Of a DNA stretch of 64,000 nucleotides, positions 47,215-57,342 are shown one piece after another. Where the stretch lies: contig NZ_JADLQX010000011.1 of the NCBI RefSeq assembly GCF_015477605.1, forward strand, positions 170,151-234,150. Direction: 5' to 3'. Position 1 is the first letter of the stretch; each line of letters starts with the position of its first letter. The notes under the pieces are model-generated. The model was not told where the DNA came from and did not search any database. It saw only the letters and a list, made by a program, of their open reading frames with translations. A program made the translations under genes and the position numbers. This DNA is from Nocardia amamiensis. GTDB taxonomy: Bacteria > Actinomycetota > Actinomycetes > Mycobacteriales > Mycobacteriaceae.

Positions 47215-48576
47215 TTACTCCGCGAGGAAGAAGAAGTAGCCGAGGAAGACCACCATCAGCGCCCACATGGCCGGGTGCACTTCCTTGATCCGGCCCCTGG
47301 CCACCATGACGACCGGGTACAGCAGCATGCCCATGGCCAGGCCGTTGGCGATGGAGTAGGTCAGCGGCATCATCACGATGGTGACGAACGCCGGAACCGA
47401 GTACTCCAACCGGTTCCACTCGATCTGGCCGAGCGCGCGAGCCATGAGGATGCCGACCACGATCAGGGCGGGCGCGGTGATCTCCACGGCGCCCGCCACC
47501 ACCGCGAAGATCGGGTAGCAGAACATCGCGACAAGGAACCAGCCCGCCGTGGTGACGGCCGTCAGCCCGGTACGGCCGCCCGCCGAGACGCCCGCGGTCG
47601 ACTCGACATAGGCGGTGGTCGTCGAGGTGCCGATGACGGCGCCCGCCATGGTGCCCACCGAATCCGCGGCCAGCGCGCTGGCGGCACGCGGCAGCTTGCC
47701 GTTCTCGTCCAGCAGCCCGGCCTGGTTCGCGACGCCGATCAGGGTGCCGGAGGCGTCGAAGAAGTCCACGAACAGCATGGTGAGCACCACCACCGCCATT
47801 TGCGCGGTGAACGCGTCGGGGAGGTGGATGATCGCCTGGCCGAAGGTGTGCTCGAGTCCCCTGGGTGCGGCGACCACGCCGCTGGGCAGATCGACCAAGC
47901 CGCTGACGATGCCGACGATAGTGGTGAGCACGATGCCGTAGAGCACCGCGCCGTGCCAGCCGATCACCAGGAACACCAGGGTCACCAGCAGCCCGAACAA
48001 CGCGAGCAGCGTCGTGCCCTTGGTGAAGTCGCCGAGCGTGACCAGCGTCGCTTCGCTGTTCACCACGATGCCCGCGTTCCGCAGCCCGAGAAACGCCACG
48101 AACAGCCCGATGCCCGCGCCGACGGCGAGCTTGAGCTGCATCGGAATGGCATTGAGGATGCGCTCGCGGATCTTCGTGACCGCGAGGACGAAGAAGATCA
48201 CGCCCGACAGAAACGTGCCCGACAGCGCCACCTGCCACGGAATCCCCATGCCGAGCACCACCGAGTACGCGAAGAACGCGTTGAGTCCCATCCCCGGTGC
48301 GAGTGCGATCGGGTACCGGGCCCACAGGCCCATCACCAGCGTGCCGAACACCGCGGCCACCGCGGTCGCGGTGAACACCGCCTGCATGGGGATGCCCTTG
48401 TCGCCCAGCGGGCCCTGGTCGCCGAGAATCGCCGGGTTCACCGCGAGGATGTAGCACATCGCGAGGAACGTCACTGTTCCCGCCATGAGCTCCCGCTTCA
48501 CGGTCGAGCCGGTCGATCGGACGCCGAAGTATCCGTCGACGCGTCCTCGGGTCCGGTGCAGAACGTCGGTGACCAT
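47215..48576 (-). CDS. NCS2 (AzgA-like) purine permease
   Basis: This 453-residue transporter with about 12-14 helices carries the family signatures LMAGTVTFLAMCYILAVNP, YPIALAPGMGLNAFFAYSVV, DFFDASGTLIGVANQAGL and GTSTTTAYVESTAGVSAGGR. It imports hypoxanthine, adenine or guanine with protons, as PbuG and AzgA do. I see no purine riboswitch in the 217-bp leader. The ATG at 48576 is used; an upstream in-frame start is 13 codons earlier. Confidence 0.93.
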   Translation of the reverse strand: MVTDVLHRTRGRVDGYFGVRSTGSTVKRELMAGTVTFLAMCYILAVNPAILGDQGPLGDKGIPMQAVFTATAVAAVFGTLVMGLWARYPIALAPGMGLNAFFAYSVVLGMGIPWQVALSGTFLSGVIFFVLAVTKIRERILNAIPMQLKLAVGAGIGLFVAFLGLRNAGIVVNSEATLVTLGDFTKGTTLLALFGLLVTLVFLVIGWHGAVLYGIVLTTIVGIVSGLVDLPSGVVAAPRGLEHTFGQAIIHLPDAFTAQMAVVVLTMLFVDFFDASGTLIGVANQAGLLDENGKLPRAASALAADSVGTMAGAVIGTSTTTAYVESTAGVSAGGRTGLTAVTTAGWFLVAMFCYPIFAVVAGAVEITAPALIVVGILMARALGQIEWNRLEYSVPAFVTIVMMPLTYSIANGLAMGMLLYPVVMVARGRIKEVHPAMWALMVVFLGYFFFLAE

Positions 48577-48793
48577 GGCTGACTCCAGTGCGGAACGAAA
48601 AGGGATTCCAGGCACGGTAGCCGACGATTCACTGCCTCCGGCAACTCGCGTCAGCCACCGACGACGCTTCCGTGATCAACGCCACGAAACGAACCAGCGG
48701 CGACGCCACACCCGAGGTTGCGGCCCATTCGGCCCTGGCGAGTCGGGGCCTCTCGTCGGGCGTGAGTGGCGGGCCGGTCCGGATCGCCGGAAG

Positions 48794-51367
48794 CTACGCG
48801 CTCGGCGCGGACACCAAGCCGAACTCCGCGTCGGAGGCCAGCAGGTCGCTGTGCGGCAGCACGCGCACGGTATAGCCGACCGCGCCGGACAGGGGGACCG
48901 GGGTGTCGACGGTGAACAGCTCCACGCCGGAATCGGACCCGCTGTGCGTCATCGGGACCGTCGTGATGTCGGAGAGGTCATCGGTCGCGGACACCCGTCC
49001 GAGCACCGCCTGGACCACGACGTCCGAGACGCTCAACCCGCCGAGCTCGACGCGCGCGGTCAGCGACAGCCGCGCCCCGATGACCGGCGTGTCCGGCAGC
49101 CCCGCGCTGTCCACCTGGATCACCTTGACCGACGGCCACGCCGACTCCACCCGGTGGCGGTACTCCGCGATCGCGTGCGCGACCGCGAAATCGTCGGCCG
49201 TCGCCCGCTGGTAGGCCGCGGCGGCAGGGGCGTAGTACTCCACCGCGTAGTCGCGGACCATCCGGGAGGCCAGCACGTTCGGCCCCAAGGTCTGCAGGGT
49301 GTGCCGGACCATCTCGACCCAGCGCACCGGCATGCCCGACGCGTCGCGATCGTAGAAGCGCGGCGCGACGGTGCGCTCGAACAGGTCGTAGAGCGCGGCG
49401 GCCTCCAGGTCATCGCGGCGTTGCTCGTCGCGGACGCCGTCCGCCGTTGGGATGGCCCAGCCGTTCTCGCCGTCGAACATCTCGTCCCACCAGCCGTCCC
49501 GGATGGACAGGTTGAGCCCGCCGTTCAGCGCGGACTTCATGCCGGAGGTGCCGCACGCCTCCAGCGGGCGCAGCGGGTTGTTCAGCCAGACGTCGCAACC
49601 CCAGTACAGGAAGCGAGCCATAGACATGTCGTAGTCGGGCAGGAAGACGATCCGGTGCCGCACTTCCGGATCGTCGGCGAAGCGCACCACCTGCTGGATG
49701 AGCGCCTTGCCGCCGTCGTCGGCGGGGTGGCTCTTGCCCGCGACCACCATCTGCATCGGACGGCGCGGGTCCAGCAGCAGGGCGCGCAATCGCTGCGGAT
49801 CGCGCAGCATCAGGGTGAGGCGCTTGTAGGTCGGCACCCGCCGCGCGAAGCCGACGGTCAGCACGTTCGGATCGAAAACCCCGTTGACCCAGCCGAGTTC
49901 GGCCTCCGCCGCGCCGCGTTCCAGCCAGGACGCCCGCAATCGGCGGCGCACTTCCTCGACCAGGATGCCGCGCAGCGTGTTCCGTGTCGACCACAGCTCG
50001 GTGAGGTCGACATCGCGCAGCCGTTCCCAGCCGCGCGCCTCCTCGACCAGCTCCGCCCCGATGTGCTGACGGGCCTTGTCCACCCATTCCCGCGCTGCCC
50101 AGGTGGTGGCGTGCACACCGTTGGTGACGGACCCGATCGGCACCTCCGCGGGGTCGAATCCGGGCCACAGCGAGGCGAACATGGACCGGCTGACCTCGCC
50201 GTGCAACTTCGAGACGCCGTTGGCGCGCTGCGCGAGCCGCAGTCCCATGTGGGCCATGTTGAAGACGGAGGGGTCGGCTTCCCGTCCGAGCGCGACGATC
50301 CGGTCCACGGAAAGGCCGGGCAGCAGCGCGGATTCGGATTCGCCGTGCGCGCCGCCGAAGTAGCGGCGCACCATCGGCATCGGAAACCGGTCGATGCCCG
50401 CCGGGACCGGGGTGTGCGTGGTGAACACCGTGCCCGCCCGCACCGCGGCCAGCGCGGCATCGAAATCTTGTCCAGCCGCGACGAATTCGCGGATGCGCTC
50501 GACGCCGAGGAAGCCCGCGTGGCCTTCGTTCATGTGGAACACGTCGGGATCGGGCAGCCCTTCCACCGCCGTGTAGGCGCGGACCGCGCGGACGCCGCCG
50601 ATGCCGGCCAGGATCTCCTGCCGGATCCGATGTTCCTGGTCGCCGCCGTAGAGGCGGTCGGTGACCGCGCGCAATTCCGGATCGTTCTCGGCGATGTCCG
50701 AGTCGAGCAGCAGCAATGGAATCCGGCCGACCTGCGCGATCCACACCCGCGCGCGCAGCACCCTGCCCTCGGGCATGGCCACGTGGATGAGCACCGGCGA
50801 GGCACCCGAGGTGAGCGCACGCAGCGGAAGGCCTTGCGGGTCCAGCGCCGGATAGTGCTCGGCCTGCCAGCCGTCCGCGGACAACGACTGCCGGAAGTAC
50901 CCCGAGCGGTACAGCAGTCCCACGCCGATCAGCGGCAGTCCCAAATCGGATGCGGCCTTCAGGTGATCGCCGGCCAGGATGCCCAGCCCACCGGAGTAGT
51001 TCGGCAGCACCTCGGTAACGCCGAACTCCATCGAGAAGTAGGCGATGCCTTGCACCCCCTCCTCCCCGGCGCGACGCTGGAACCAACCCGGCGCCGCCAG
51101 GTAATCGCGCAGGTCCGCGGCCGCGGCGTCCACCCGTGCGACGTAATCCGGATCGGCGGCCAGCTCGTCCAACCGCGCCGCGGGCACCTCGCCCAGCATC
51201 CGGACCGGATCATGCCCCATCTCCTGCCACCGCCGCGGATCCAACGCGGCGAACAGGTCCTGCGTCGGCGGATGCCACGACCAGCGCAGGTTGGTGGCGA
51301 GCTCACCCAGGGCCGCCAAACGCTCGGGCAGATGGGCACGGACGGTGAAACGACGCAATGCCTTCAT
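48794..51367 (-). CDS. glgP: Alpha-glucan (maltodextrin) phosphorylase
   Basis: This 857-residue phosphorylase of the short actinobacterial type releases glucose-1-phosphate from glycogen-like glucan. Visible signatures are GIAYFSMEFGVTEVLPNYSG, GGLGILAGDHLKAASDLGLP and the PLP region EACGTSGMKSALNGGLNLSI with RDGWWDEMF; the PLP lysine is in this segment. M. tuberculosis GlgP (Rv1328) is 863 aa. The ATG at 51367 begins MKALRRFTVRAHLPERLAAL. It is on the same strand as glgE and glgB but separated from them by a secreted-protein gene on the other strand. Confidence 0.94.
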   Translation of the reverse strand: MKALRRFTVRAHLPERLAALGELATNLRWSWHPPTQDLFAALDPRRWQEMGHDPVRMLGEVPAARLDELAADPDYVARVDAAAADLRDYLAAPGWFQRRAGEEGVQGIAYFSMEFGVTEVLPNYSGGLGILAGDHLKAASDLGLPLIGVGLLYRSGYFRQSLSADGWQAEHYPALDPQGLPLRALTSGASPVLIHVAMPEGRVLRARVWIAQVGRIPLLLLDSDIAENDPELRAVTDRLYGGDQEHRIRQEILAGIGGVRAVRAYTAVEGLPDPDVFHMNEGHAGFLGVERIREFVAAGQDFDAALAAVRAGTVFTTHTPVPAGIDRFPMPMVRRYFGGAHGESESALLPGLSVDRIVALGREADPSVFNMAHMGLRLAQRANGVSKLHGEVSRSMFASLWPGFDPAEVPIGSVTNGVHATTWAAREWVDKARQHIGAELVEEARGWERLRDVDLTELWSTRNTLRGILVEEVRRRLRASWLERGAAEAELGWVNGVFDPNVLTVGFARRVPTYKRLTLMLRDPQRLRALLLDPRRPMQMVVAGKSHPADDGGKALIQQVVRFADDPEVRHRIVFLPDYDMSMARFLYWGCDVWLNNPLRPLEACGTSGMKSALNGGLNLSIRDGWWDEMFDGENGWAIPTADGVRDEQRRDDLEAAALYDLFERTVAPRFYDRDASGMPVRWVEMVRHTLQTLGPNVLASRMVRDYAVEYYAPAAAAYQRATADDFAVAHAIAEYRHRVESAWPSVKVIQVDSAGLPDTPVIGARLSLTARVELGGLSVSDVVVQAVLGRVSATDDLSDITTVPMTHSGSDSGVELFTVDTPVPLSGAVGYTVRVLPHSDLLASDAEFGLVSAPSA

Positions 51368-51703
51368 TGGGTAGAACCTACACGGGACCGGGCGGACACG
51401 CCGTGCTGGCGTACTGGCGGAATGACCTCCGACCTGCACGTTTCGCCCCGATGCCCGGCCGGCAGCGCCACTTACCCGAAGCCGGGTAACCAGCTCTACC
51501 GTCACGGAACGGACACGTGACGCTCACCGGCCCCTTTGTCGCAAACGCCGCCCACCTGGAGTTCCGGAGCTCGTCGCGACGTACGGCATGCCGCTACCCG
51601 ATCGAGACCCGCGCTCGGTTGTGAACTCCGGATCGCGGGGCAAACCCTCAAGCTGTGCGGACCATCCGGCCGCATCAACCGAATCAGTCCGGGAGTGATC
51701 AAG
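51368..51703. other. 336-bp divergent spacer between glgP and the secreted protein gene
   Basis: It must contain the promoters of both genes. I see no repeat, hairpin or operator that stands out. Confidence 0.5.
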
Positions 51704-52180
51704 ATGTGGACGACAGCACACCCGAATCGCGCCCGCAAACGCCACTTGTCGCGGGTCGGAGCAGGCATCACCGGAATCGGAGCCATCGCGACCACCCTCG
51801 TGCTCGTCGCACCGAACGCCGGGGCGGCAGTCACATCGGTCAGCGCGGCGCAAGGAATGAGCTTCGGTTTCGCGAATTACGGCACCAACTGCGAATACCG
51901 CGTGACGGCCATGATGGACAGTGCTTCATCTTCCGACCCGGTCATGTTCACCGACAGCGCCGGCGGCACTTTCTCCCCGAATCCTGCGCAGGTGAGCGGC
52001 AACCAGGCCACCACGACTTGGACGCCCACCGCGACCGGACAACACACCATCTCCGCGACGCAAGGACCCTCGACGACACCAGGGACCGCCATGACGCAGG
52101 GAACGGCCGCCGTGAGCACACCAGCGATGACGGTCGGCAACGGCATGAACCTCGGCATCGCGTGCCTGGTAATGCCGTAA
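51704..52180 (+). CDS. Secreted Ig-like domain protein
   Basis: This 158-residue exported protein has a long signal peptide (basic start RARKRHLSR, hydrophobic GIGAIATTLVLVAP, cleavage near NAGA). The mature part is Thr/Ser/Ala-rich and ends in a beta-sandwich-like region (PVMFTDSAGGTFSPNP, ATTTWTPTATGQHTISA) with two cysteines (NCEYRV and IACLVMP) at its ends, fitting a small Ig-like fold closed by a disulfide. The ATG at 51704 has GGGAG at 8 nt. It interrupts the glgP-glgB order found in mycobacteria. A hairpin follows immediately. Function unknown. Confidence 0.8.
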   Translation: MWTTAHPNRARKRHLSRVGAGITGIGAIATTLVLVAPNAGAAVTSVSAAQGMSFGFANYGTNCEYRVTAMMDSASSSDPVMFTDSAGGTFSPNPAQVSGNQATTTWTPTATGQHTISATQGPSTTPGTAMTQGTAAVSTPAMTVGNGMNLGIACLVMP

Positions 52181-52202
52181 GCGCCGCACAGCGGTGCGGC
52201 GC
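52181..52202 (+). terminator. Hairpin directly after the secreted protein gene
   Basis: GCGCCGCAC and GTGCGGCGC form a 9-bp stem with the tetraloop AGCG, starting at the first base after the TAA stop codon. Confidence 0.75.
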
Positions 52203-52342
52203 GAGCGAGCCGAATGCGGCCACCGTATGACAGCCGCTCAGGCCGAGCAACGGGGACCGCACGCCCATCGGACACCCTGAACGGCTCGCTCACCTAGACA
52301 CTTTTCGCAGCACGGCTGACGCGCGGCCACGTCGACGGATCG

Positions 52343-54496
52343 TCAGGCGGGCCGCAGCCAAACCGCGCTGTTCGGCGCGAGTGTCACCGTGGCCGAGGCG
52401 GGTCGGTCGTGCCATCGCTCCTCGATCGCCATCACCTCGCCGAGGTTGCCGATACCGGCGCCGCCGTAGTGCACCGCGTCGGTATTGAGCAGTTCGAGCC
52501 AGCGGCCCGCGTGCGGAAGGCCGACGCGGTAGGCCTCGTGCATCGATCCGGAGAAGTTGTAGACGCACGCGACGACCGAGCCGTCCGAGCCGTAGCGCAG
52601 GAACGCCAGCACGTTGTTGACGCGGTCGTTCGCCTCGATCCACGCGTAGCCGCCCGGCGTGGTGTCCTGACTCCAGAGGGCGGGACAGGCGCGGTAGACC
52701 GCGTTCAAGTCCCGCACCAGCGCGGTTATGCCCTGGTGCAGGGGGTTGTCCAGTTCGTGCCAGTCCAGGCCGCGGTCGTGCGACCACTCGCGGAACTGGC
52801 CGAAGTCCTGCCCCATGAACAGCAGCTGCTTGCCGGGATGCGCCCACATGTAGGCCAGCAGCGCCCGTACGCCACACGCCTTGGCGAAATCGTCACCCGG
52901 CATCCTGGTCCAGAGCGTGCCTTTGCCGTGCACCACCTCGTCGTGGCTGATCGGCAGCACGTAGTTCTCGCTCCAGGCGTACATCAGCGAGAAAGTCATC
53001 TCGTTGTGGTGCCAGCCGCGGTGCACCGGGTCGCGGCCGAGGAACCCTAGGGTGTCGTGCATCCAGCCCATGTTCCACTTCATCGTGAACCCGAGTCCGC
53101 CGACGTCGGTGCCACGGGTGACGCCGGGCCAAGTGGTGGACTCCTCGGCAATGGTGACGACGCCGGGGTGGTTGCGGTGCACGGTGTCGTTGAGGTCTTG
53201 GAGGAAGTCGACGGCCTCCAGGTTCTCCCGGCCACCGTGCACGTTGGGTTCCCACTCGCCTTCCGCGCGCGAGTAATCCAGGTAGAGCATGGAGGCGACC
53301 GCGTCCACGCGCAGGCCGTCGATGTGGAATTCCTCGATCCAGTAGTGCGCGTTGGCGACCAGGAAGTTGCGCACCTCCGGTCGGCCGAAATCGAAGACGT
53401 AGGTGCCCCAGTCGAGTTGCTCGCCGCGGCGCGGGTCGGCGTGTTCGTAGAGCGGGGTGCCGTCGAAACGGGCCAGCGCCCATTCGTCGCGGGGGAAGTG
53501 CGCGGGGACCCAGTCCAGCAGTACTCCGATGTCCGCGGCGTGCATGCGGTCGACGAAAGCGCGGAAGTCGTCGGGGGAACCGAAACGCGCCGTCGGCGCA
53601 TAGTAGGAGGTGACCTGGTACCCCCACGAACCGCCGAACGGATGCTCGGCGACGGGGAGCAATTCGATGTGGGTATATCCGGCCGCCTGCACGTATTCGA
53701 CGAGCTGGTCGGCCATTTCCCGATAGCCGAGGCCGGGACGCCACGAGCCCAGATGCACCTCGTAGACGCTCATCGGCGCTCGGGTCGGGTCGGTGGCCGC
53801 GCGCCGCTCCAGCCAGGCGTGGTCGTGCCACACGTAGTGGCTTTCGGCGACCACCGAAGCCGTGGCCGGAGGTTGTTCGGTGGCGAAGGCCAGCGGGTCG
53901 GCGTGATCGACGGTGCGTCCGTCGGCGCCGTGCACCCGGTATTTGTATTTGCTGCCCGGTCCGACACCCGGGACGAAGACCTCCCAGATGCCGGAGGAGC
54001 CCAGCGAGCGCATCGGCGCGGTATTACCGCTCCAGCCGTCGAAATCCCCGATCACGGTGACGCCGCGGGCGTTCGGCGCCCACACCGCGAACGACGTGCC
54101 CTGGACTTCGCCGTCCAGGGTGGTGTACCGGCGCGGATGCGCGCCGAGCACTTCCCACAGACGCTCGTGGCGGCCCTCGCCGATCAGATGCAGGTCGAGG
54201 TCGCCGAGCGTGGGCAGGAAGCGGTAACCATCGGCGCTGATGATCGTCTGACCGCCGGGATAGGTGGTCACGACGCGATAGTCCATGAGTTCGGGATGCG
54301 GCACCACCGCGGCGAACACGCCGTGGCCAACGGATTTCAGCGCATGGTCGACGCCGCCCACTCGCACCGACACCGTTTCCGCATGTGGTCGCAGTACCCG
54401 CACGGCCGTGCCATCGGGATGGGGATGCGCGCCGAGCACTGTGTGCGGGTCGGCGTGCGTGCCCGCCGCGAGCAGCATGAGGTCCCTTCGCCTCAT
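52343..54496 (-). CDS. glgB: Glycogen branching enzyme
   Basis: This 717-residue GH13 enzyme makes alpha-1,6 branches. It has two N-terminal carbohydrate-binding domains, the second starting near TSFAVWAPNARGVTVIGDFD, and the catalytic domain with VPAHFPRDEWALARFDGTPL, nucleophile Asp in DGLRVDAVASMLYLDYSR, acid/base Glu in VTIAEESTTWPGV and PISHDEVVHGKGTL. The ATG overlaps the glgE stop (ATGA), as in M. tuberculosis Rv1326c-Rv1327c, so the two enzymes are made in step. Confidence 0.96.
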   Translation of the reverse strand: MRRRDLMLLAAGTHADPHTVLGAHPHPDGTAVRVLRPHAETVSVRVGGVDHALKSVGHGVFAAVVPHPELMDYRVVTTYPGGQTIISADGYRFLPTLGDLDLHLIGEGRHERLWEVLGAHPRRYTTLDGEVQGTSFAVWAPNARGVTVIGDFDGWSGNTAPMRSLGSSGIWEVFVPGVGPGSKYKYRVHGADGRTVDHADPLAFATEQPPATASVVAESHYVWHDHAWLERRAATDPTRAPMSVYEVHLGSWRPGLGYREMADQLVEYVQAAGYTHIELLPVAEHPFGGSWGYQVTSYYAPTARFGSPDDFRAFVDRMHAADIGVLLDWVPAHFPRDEWALARFDGTPLYEHADPRRGEQLDWGTYVFDFGRPEVRNFLVANAHYWIEEFHIDGLRVDAVASMLYLDYSRAEGEWEPNVHGGRENLEAVDFLQDLNDTVHRNHPGVVTIAEESTTWPGVTRGTDVGGLGFTMKWNMGWMHDTLGFLGRDPVHRGWHHNEMTFSLMYAWSENYVLPISHDEVVHGKGTLWTRMPGDDFAKACGVRALLAYMWAHPGKQLLFMGQDFGQFREWSHDRGLDWHELDNPLHQGITALVRDLNAVYRACPALWSQDTTPGGYAWIEANDRVNNVLAFLRYGSDGSVVACVYNFSGSMHEAYRVGLPHAGRWLELLNTDAVHYGGAGIGNLGEVMAIEERWHDRPASATVTLAPNSAVWLRPA

Positions 54497-56496
54497 CGCA
54501 GCGTCCTGCGATAGGCCAGCTCGGTGCGGGCCTGCTGGGATACCGGCGGCAATGTGATGATGTGCGCGACCGCGTGGGCGGGGTCCAACCGCACGTAATT
54601 GGTCTGGGCCCAGTGATATTCCTCACCGCTGACCTCGTCGTACACCACCGGGTGGTCGTGCCACTCGCGTCCGATCGCGGGCAGGTCGAGCGAGAGCATG
54701 CCCCACTCCGCGCCGAACGGGTTCAGGTTCACCACGACGAGTACGGCGTCGCCGCTGGCCGGGTCGATCTTGGAGTAGGCGAGCAGCGCGTCGTTGTCCA
54801 CGTGATGGAAGTGCAGGCAGCGTAACTGCTGCAGGGCCGGGTGCGCGCGACGGATCTCGTTGAGCCGGGTGAGCCACGGCTCCAATGATTCCCCGCGGGC
54901 CAGCGCCTCGGCGAACGGGCGCGGACGCAGCTCGTACTTTTCCGAGTCCAGGTACTCCTCGCTCCCCGGACGCACCGCCTGATGCTCGAACAGCTCGAAA
55001 CCCGAATACACGCCCCAGGTGGGTGCGAGGGTGGCAGCCAGCACCGCACGGATGGCGAACATGCCGGGACCGCCGTGCTGCAAGCTCTCGTGCAGGATGT
55101 CCGGGGTGTTCACGAACAGGTTCGGGCGGGCTTCGTCGGCCTTCGCGGCCAGCTCGTTGCCGAACTCGGTGAGCTCCCACTTCGCCACCCGCCAGGTGAA
55201 ATACGTGTAGGACTGGCTGAATCCGCGCCGCGCCAGCCCGTAGAGCCGGGCGGGGCGGGTGAACGCCTCGGACAGGAAGATCACGTCCGGGTCGGTGCGG
55301 CGTACGTTCGCGATCAGCCATTCCCAGAAGTCGGCGGGCTTGGTGTGCGGGTTGTCGACGCGGAAGATCTTGACACCCAAGTCGATCCAGTGCCGTACCA
55401 CGCGCAGCACCTCGGCGTAGAGGCCATCGGGGTCGAGATCGAAGTTGACCGGGTAGATGTCCTGGTACTTCTTCGGCGGGTTCTCGGCGTAGGCGATGCT
55501 GCCGTCGGGCAGGGTGATGAACCATTCCGGATGGGCCCGCACCCACGGATGGTCGGGCGCGCATTGCAGAGCGAGATCGAGCGCGACCTCCAGGCCGTGC
55601 CGGTGCGCCGCCGCGACGAACGCGGCGAAATCGGCCTCCGTGCCCAGCCCGGGGTGCACGGCATCGTGACCGCCATGCTTCGAACCGATCGCCCACGGCG
55701 AGCCGACATCACCCGGCTCCGCGGTGAGCGCGTTGTTGCGGCCTTTGCGGTTCACCTCGCCGATCGGGTGGATCGGCGGCAGGTACACCACGTCGAAGCC
55801 CATGCCGGCGATACGCGGGAGTTGCTCGGCCGCGGTCGCGAAGGTGCCGTGGACCGGCTTGCCGGTGGCGTCGCGACCGCCGGTCGAGCGTGGGAAGAAT
55901 TCGTACCACGAGCCGTAGAGCGCGCGGTGCCGCTCGACGTGGACTGTGTGCTGGGGACCGCGGGTGACCAGGTCGCGCAGCGGTGTGGCGCGCAGGATGT
56001 CGGCGACTTCCTCGGTGAAGGCCGGGGCCACCCGCGCGGGTAGCTGCTCGGCGCTGCGCAGTGCCGCCGCGACCGCCCGCAGGCGCTCGAACTGCTTCTT
56101 CGGGACGGCCTGCGCGGCGCGCTCGAACAGCCGGGCACCCAGCTCGAGGTCGTTGTCCAAGTCGGCGGCGCTCTGCCCGACGGCCAGCTTCGCCTCGATC
56201 GCCGAGCGCCAGGTGGCGATGGGGTCGCTCCACCCTTCGATGCGGTAGGTCCACGTGCCCGCGGCGTTCGGGGTGAACGTGGCATTGAACACGTCGGGTT
56301 CGTAGTCCGGCGTCATACGGACACGGGTTGGTCGCGCCGCGCCGGGGCCTTTCACGACCAGCGTGGCGGCGACGGCGTCGTGGCCTTCTCGCCACACCAC
56401 GGTGCGCACCGGGAATACCTCGCCGACCACGGCCTTGGCAGGCCGACCGCCTGCGATGGACGGGGCAGTGTCATCGATAGCGATGCGGCCGGTCAC
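54493..56496 (-). CDS. glgE: Maltosyltransferase GlgE
   Basis: This 667-residue GH13_3 enzyme builds alpha-1,4-glucan from maltose-1-phosphate, the GlgE pathway of actinobacteria. It has an N-terminal beta domain (VRTVVWREGHDAVAATLVV), the signature ALYGSWYEFFPRSTGG, a nucleophile Asp in KIFRVDNPHTKPADFWEWL and Glu in VIFLSEAFTRPARLYGLA. Length fits M. tuberculosis GlgE (701 aa) and Streptomyces GlgE (about 675 aa). It is the first gene of the glgE-glgB operon. The maltose-1-phosphate-making enzymes (GlgM or TreS-Pep2) are not in the window. Confidence 0.96.
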   Translation of the reverse strand: MTGRIAIDDTAPSIAGGRPAKAVVGEVFPVRTVVWREGHDAVAATLVVKGPGAARPTRVRMTPDYEPDVFNATFTPNAAGTWTYRIEGWSDPIATWRSAIEAKLAVGQSAADLDNDLELGARLFERAAQAVPKKQFERLRAVAAALRSAEQLPARVAPAFTEEVADILRATPLRDLVTRGPQHTVHVERHRALYGSWYEFFPRSTGGRDATGKPVHGTFATAAEQLPRIAGMGFDVVYLPPIHPIGEVNRKGRNNALTAEPGDVGSPWAIGSKHGGHDAVHPGLGTEADFAAFVAAAHRHGLEVALDLALQCAPDHPWVRAHPEWFITLPDGSIAYAENPPKKYQDIYPVNFDLDPDGLYAEVLRVVRHWIDLGVKIFRVDNPHTKPADFWEWLIANVRRTDPDVIFLSEAFTRPARLYGLARRGFSQSYTYFTWRVAKWELTEFGNELAAKADEARPNLFVNTPDILHESLQHGGPGMFAIRAVLAATLAPTWGVYSGFELFEHQAVRPGSEEYLDSEKYELRPRPFAEALARGESLEPWLTRLNEIRRAHPALQQLRCLHFHHVDNDALLAYSKIDPASGDAVLVVVNLNPFGAEWGMLSLDLPAIGREWHDHPVVYDEVSGEEYHWAQTNYVRLDPAHAVAHIITLPPVSQQARTELAYRRTLR

Positions 56497-56577
56497 GGGA
56501 CCAACCTACCGGTACACCGCGCGGAGGACCGGGTCAGCGGGCATTCCGGAGCGGATTCGGCACGCGGGCGGGCTCGG

Positions 56578-57219
56578 TCAGCGTGCGTCGGCGGCGAGTC
56601 CGAGACCAAGGGCGACCAGGATCGCGGCGAGTGCGCGCTCGACCCGCTGCCGGACGCCGGTCCGGCGCAGCCAGGCACCCGCGCGGTCGGCGGCCAAGAC
56701 CACTCCGACGCACCAGGCGGTGTCGATCACCAACTGGATGAGCGCCAGGATCAGCACGGTCGGCAGCACCGGCCCGTTGGTGGGAAGGAACTGCGGCAGG
56801 ATCGTCAGACCGAAGACGGCCGCCTTGGGATTCGCCGCGATCGAGAGCAACGACGCGCGGAAGGCGGAGCCGGGCGTGCGGCCCGACGGGAGCAACTTCG
56901 TCATCGCGCTACCGAACTCGTCCCCGCCGCGCGCACCCCGCCACGCCTGCACGCCGAGCCAGATCAACACCAGCGCCCCGACGATGTGCACCGCTGTATG
57001 CATCGCCCGGTTCGCGACCAAGAGCACCGACAGACCGGCCCCGCCTGCGAGCGTCCAGCCGAGCACGCCGATTTCGTTCCCGGCCACGGCCGCCAGGCCC
57101 GCGGTGCGTCCGTCCCGTACCGAGCGCTGCAGGAACAGAGCGGTCGCCGGTCCCGGCAGCGCCGCGAGAATCAGGCAGGCCAGCAGGAATTGGGGAAGAA
57201 CGTGAACCCAGTGCGGCAT
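56578..57219 (-). CDS. LysE-family amino acid or metabolite exporter
   Basis: This 213-residue protein of six hydrophobic helices has the LysE/RhtB pattern: ACLILAALPGPATALFLQRS near the start, DGRTAGLAAVAGNEIGVLGW, and NPKAAVFGLTILPQFLP in the middle. LysE transporters export amino acids or related compounds to relieve excess. No biosynthetic gene is adjacent. The ATG at 57219 is the family start. Confidence 0.88.
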   Translation of the reverse strand: MPHWVHVLPQFLLACLILAALPGPATALFLQRSVRDGRTAGLAAVAGNEIGVLGWTLAGGAGLSVLLVANRAMHTAVHIVGALVLIWLGVQAWRGARGGDEFGSAMTKLLPSGRTPGSAFRASLLSIAANPKAAVFGLTILPQFLPTNGPVLPTVLILALIQLVIDTAWCVGVVLAADRAGAWLRRTGVRQRVERALAAILVALGLGLAADAR

Positions 57220-57342
57220 CAGCCGATGGTCCCAGTTCCGCCCCGGCTCGGCCATTGGTTTCCGGGGCCATCTTCGCGGGCATCCCGGGAAGTCGCGGTC
57301 AGGCGGACCGCGGCCAACTCGAAAAGGCGCCGGCCCGCGCGC

